Assembly (NCBI GenBank): GCA_025928415.1
Contig: JAICJK010000147.1
Location: 1 to 6,689 of the forward strand
DNA: 6,689 nucleotides
Origin: Solirubrobacteraceae bacterium
GTDB lineage: Bacteria > Actinomycetota > Thermoleophilia > Solirubrobacterales > Solirubrobacteraceae
Direction of reading: 5' to 3'
A program made the position numbers and the translations under genes. Positions 6,114 through 6,689 of this stretch are shown here, piece by piece (the first letter of the stretch is position 1; every line of letters begins with the position of its first letter). The notes under the pieces are model-generated. The model saw only the letters and a program-made list of their open reading frames with translations. It was not told where the DNA came from and did not search any database.

Positions 6114-6689
6114 ATGGCCGTCGGCGAGGAGCGGACGCTGCGCACCGATGCCGCCCGCAACCGCGGGCGCATCGTCGCCGCGGCGGCCGAGGTGTTCGCC
6201 GAGCGCGGCCTGGACGCGAGCGTCACCGAGGTGGCCGAGCGGGCCGGGGTCGGCAGCGCCACGGTCTTCCGGCGCTTCCCCACCAAGCAGGACCTGGTCG
6301 ACGCGGTCATCGCCGACCAGCTCGACGCCGTCCTCGCCGACGCGGCGGCGGCCGCGGCCGACCCGGACCCGCGCCGCGGGCTGGAGGCGTTCTGCGAGCG
6401 GACCTGCATGGCCCAGGCCCACGATCAGGGCTTCAAGCAGGCCGTCTCGGCCCGCATGCTCGACCACGACGCGCTGCGGCGCCGCCGCGACGAGATCATG
6501 GAGCACCTGCGGACCGTCGTCGCCCGCGCCAAGGCCGCCGGGCTGATCCGCGAGGACCTCGCCGCCGAGGACCTGCCGGTGCTGCTGCACGCCGTGGCCA
6601 GCGCCGGCACGTTCGACCCCGACCAGGAGGGCCTGCACCGCCGCTACCTGGCGATCATGCTCGCCGGCCTGCGGCCGCCGGGCGACGCC
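6114..6689 (+). CDS. TetR/AcrR-family transcriptional regulator (3' truncated)
   Basis: The frame opens at ATG 6114 and reaches the window edge after 192 residues without a stop. The N-terminal DNA-binding domain is typical of TetR: RGRIVAAAAEVFAERGLDASV (17-37) forms helix 1 and its turn, and the helix-turn-helix is TEVAERAGVGSATVFRRFPTKQDL (38-61). The rest (about 65-190) is a helical ligand/dimerisation domain with no motif that names a ligand, including LEAFCERTCMAQAHDQGFKQAVSARM (90-115). At 192 residues it is near full length for the family, so probably only a few residues are missing. No Shine-Dalgarno is seen before the ATG. Instead a TACGAT hexamer ends 6 bases upstream, which suggests a leaderless transcript. 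The natural target is the adjacent MFS exporter gene, via the inverted repeat at 4481-4500. No copy of that repeat is visible before its own start, so autoregulation is not evident. Confidence 0.92.
   Translation, partial: MAVGEERTLRTDAARNRGRIVAAAAEVFAERGLDASVTEVAERAGVGSATVFRRFPTKQDLVDAVIADQLDAVLADAAAAAADPDPRRGLEAFCERTCMAQAHDQGFKQAVSARMLDHDALRRRRDEIMEHLRTVVARAKAAGLIREDLAAEDLPVLLHAVASAGTFDPDQEGLHRRYLAIMLAGLRPPGDA

Noticed and set aside
5625..6638. Minus-strand open frame spanning the MFS end and the TetR gene
   Set aside because: It crosses two well-supported genes on the other strand and resembles no family.

Overview
The window is very GC-rich, with coding sequence on both strands, GTG starts and many GC-rich shadow frames. 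The gene content and style fit a high-GC actinobacterium. Thermoleophilia/Solirubrobacterales-like is my best guess, but this is inference from composition and protein flavour and has not been tested. I see no rRNA, tRNA, CRISPR, insertion sequence or phage gene.

Bases 1-4419 look like the end of a surface polysaccharide (exopolysaccharide or cell-wall glycan) locus. A truncated gene ends at 181 with a C-terminal membrane anchor. It overlaps by 29 bases the start of a 705-residue O-antigen ligase/polymerase-like membrane protein (153-2270) that carries a TPR-like C-terminal tail. This gene runs convergently into a GT4-type glycosyltransferase on the minus strand (3297-2209), and the two overlap by 62 bases. 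A second, divergent GT4-type glycosyltransferase lies on the plus strand (3391-4419). The 93-base gap between the two glycosyltransferases should hold both promoters. Together these genes could add sugars to a lipid-linked glycan and polymerise or ligate it, but the glycan cannot be named from sequence.

Bases 4420-6689 are a separate module. A 14-helix DHA2-type MFS efflux transporter (4567-6054) is followed after 59 bases by a TetR-family regulator that runs off the window end (6114-6689, no stop). The intergenic region 4420-4566 carries a perfect 7-base inverted repeat with a 6-base spacer (4481-4500), placed where the -35 region of a plausible transporter promoter would be. This is the expected layout for TetR repression of an exporter.

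I found no convincing new biological system. The points most worth a second look are the palindromic operator candidate, the apparently leaderless TetR start, the overlapping convergent gene ends, the overlapping divergent -10 elements, and an 18-base tandem repeat at the 3' end of the transporter gene.
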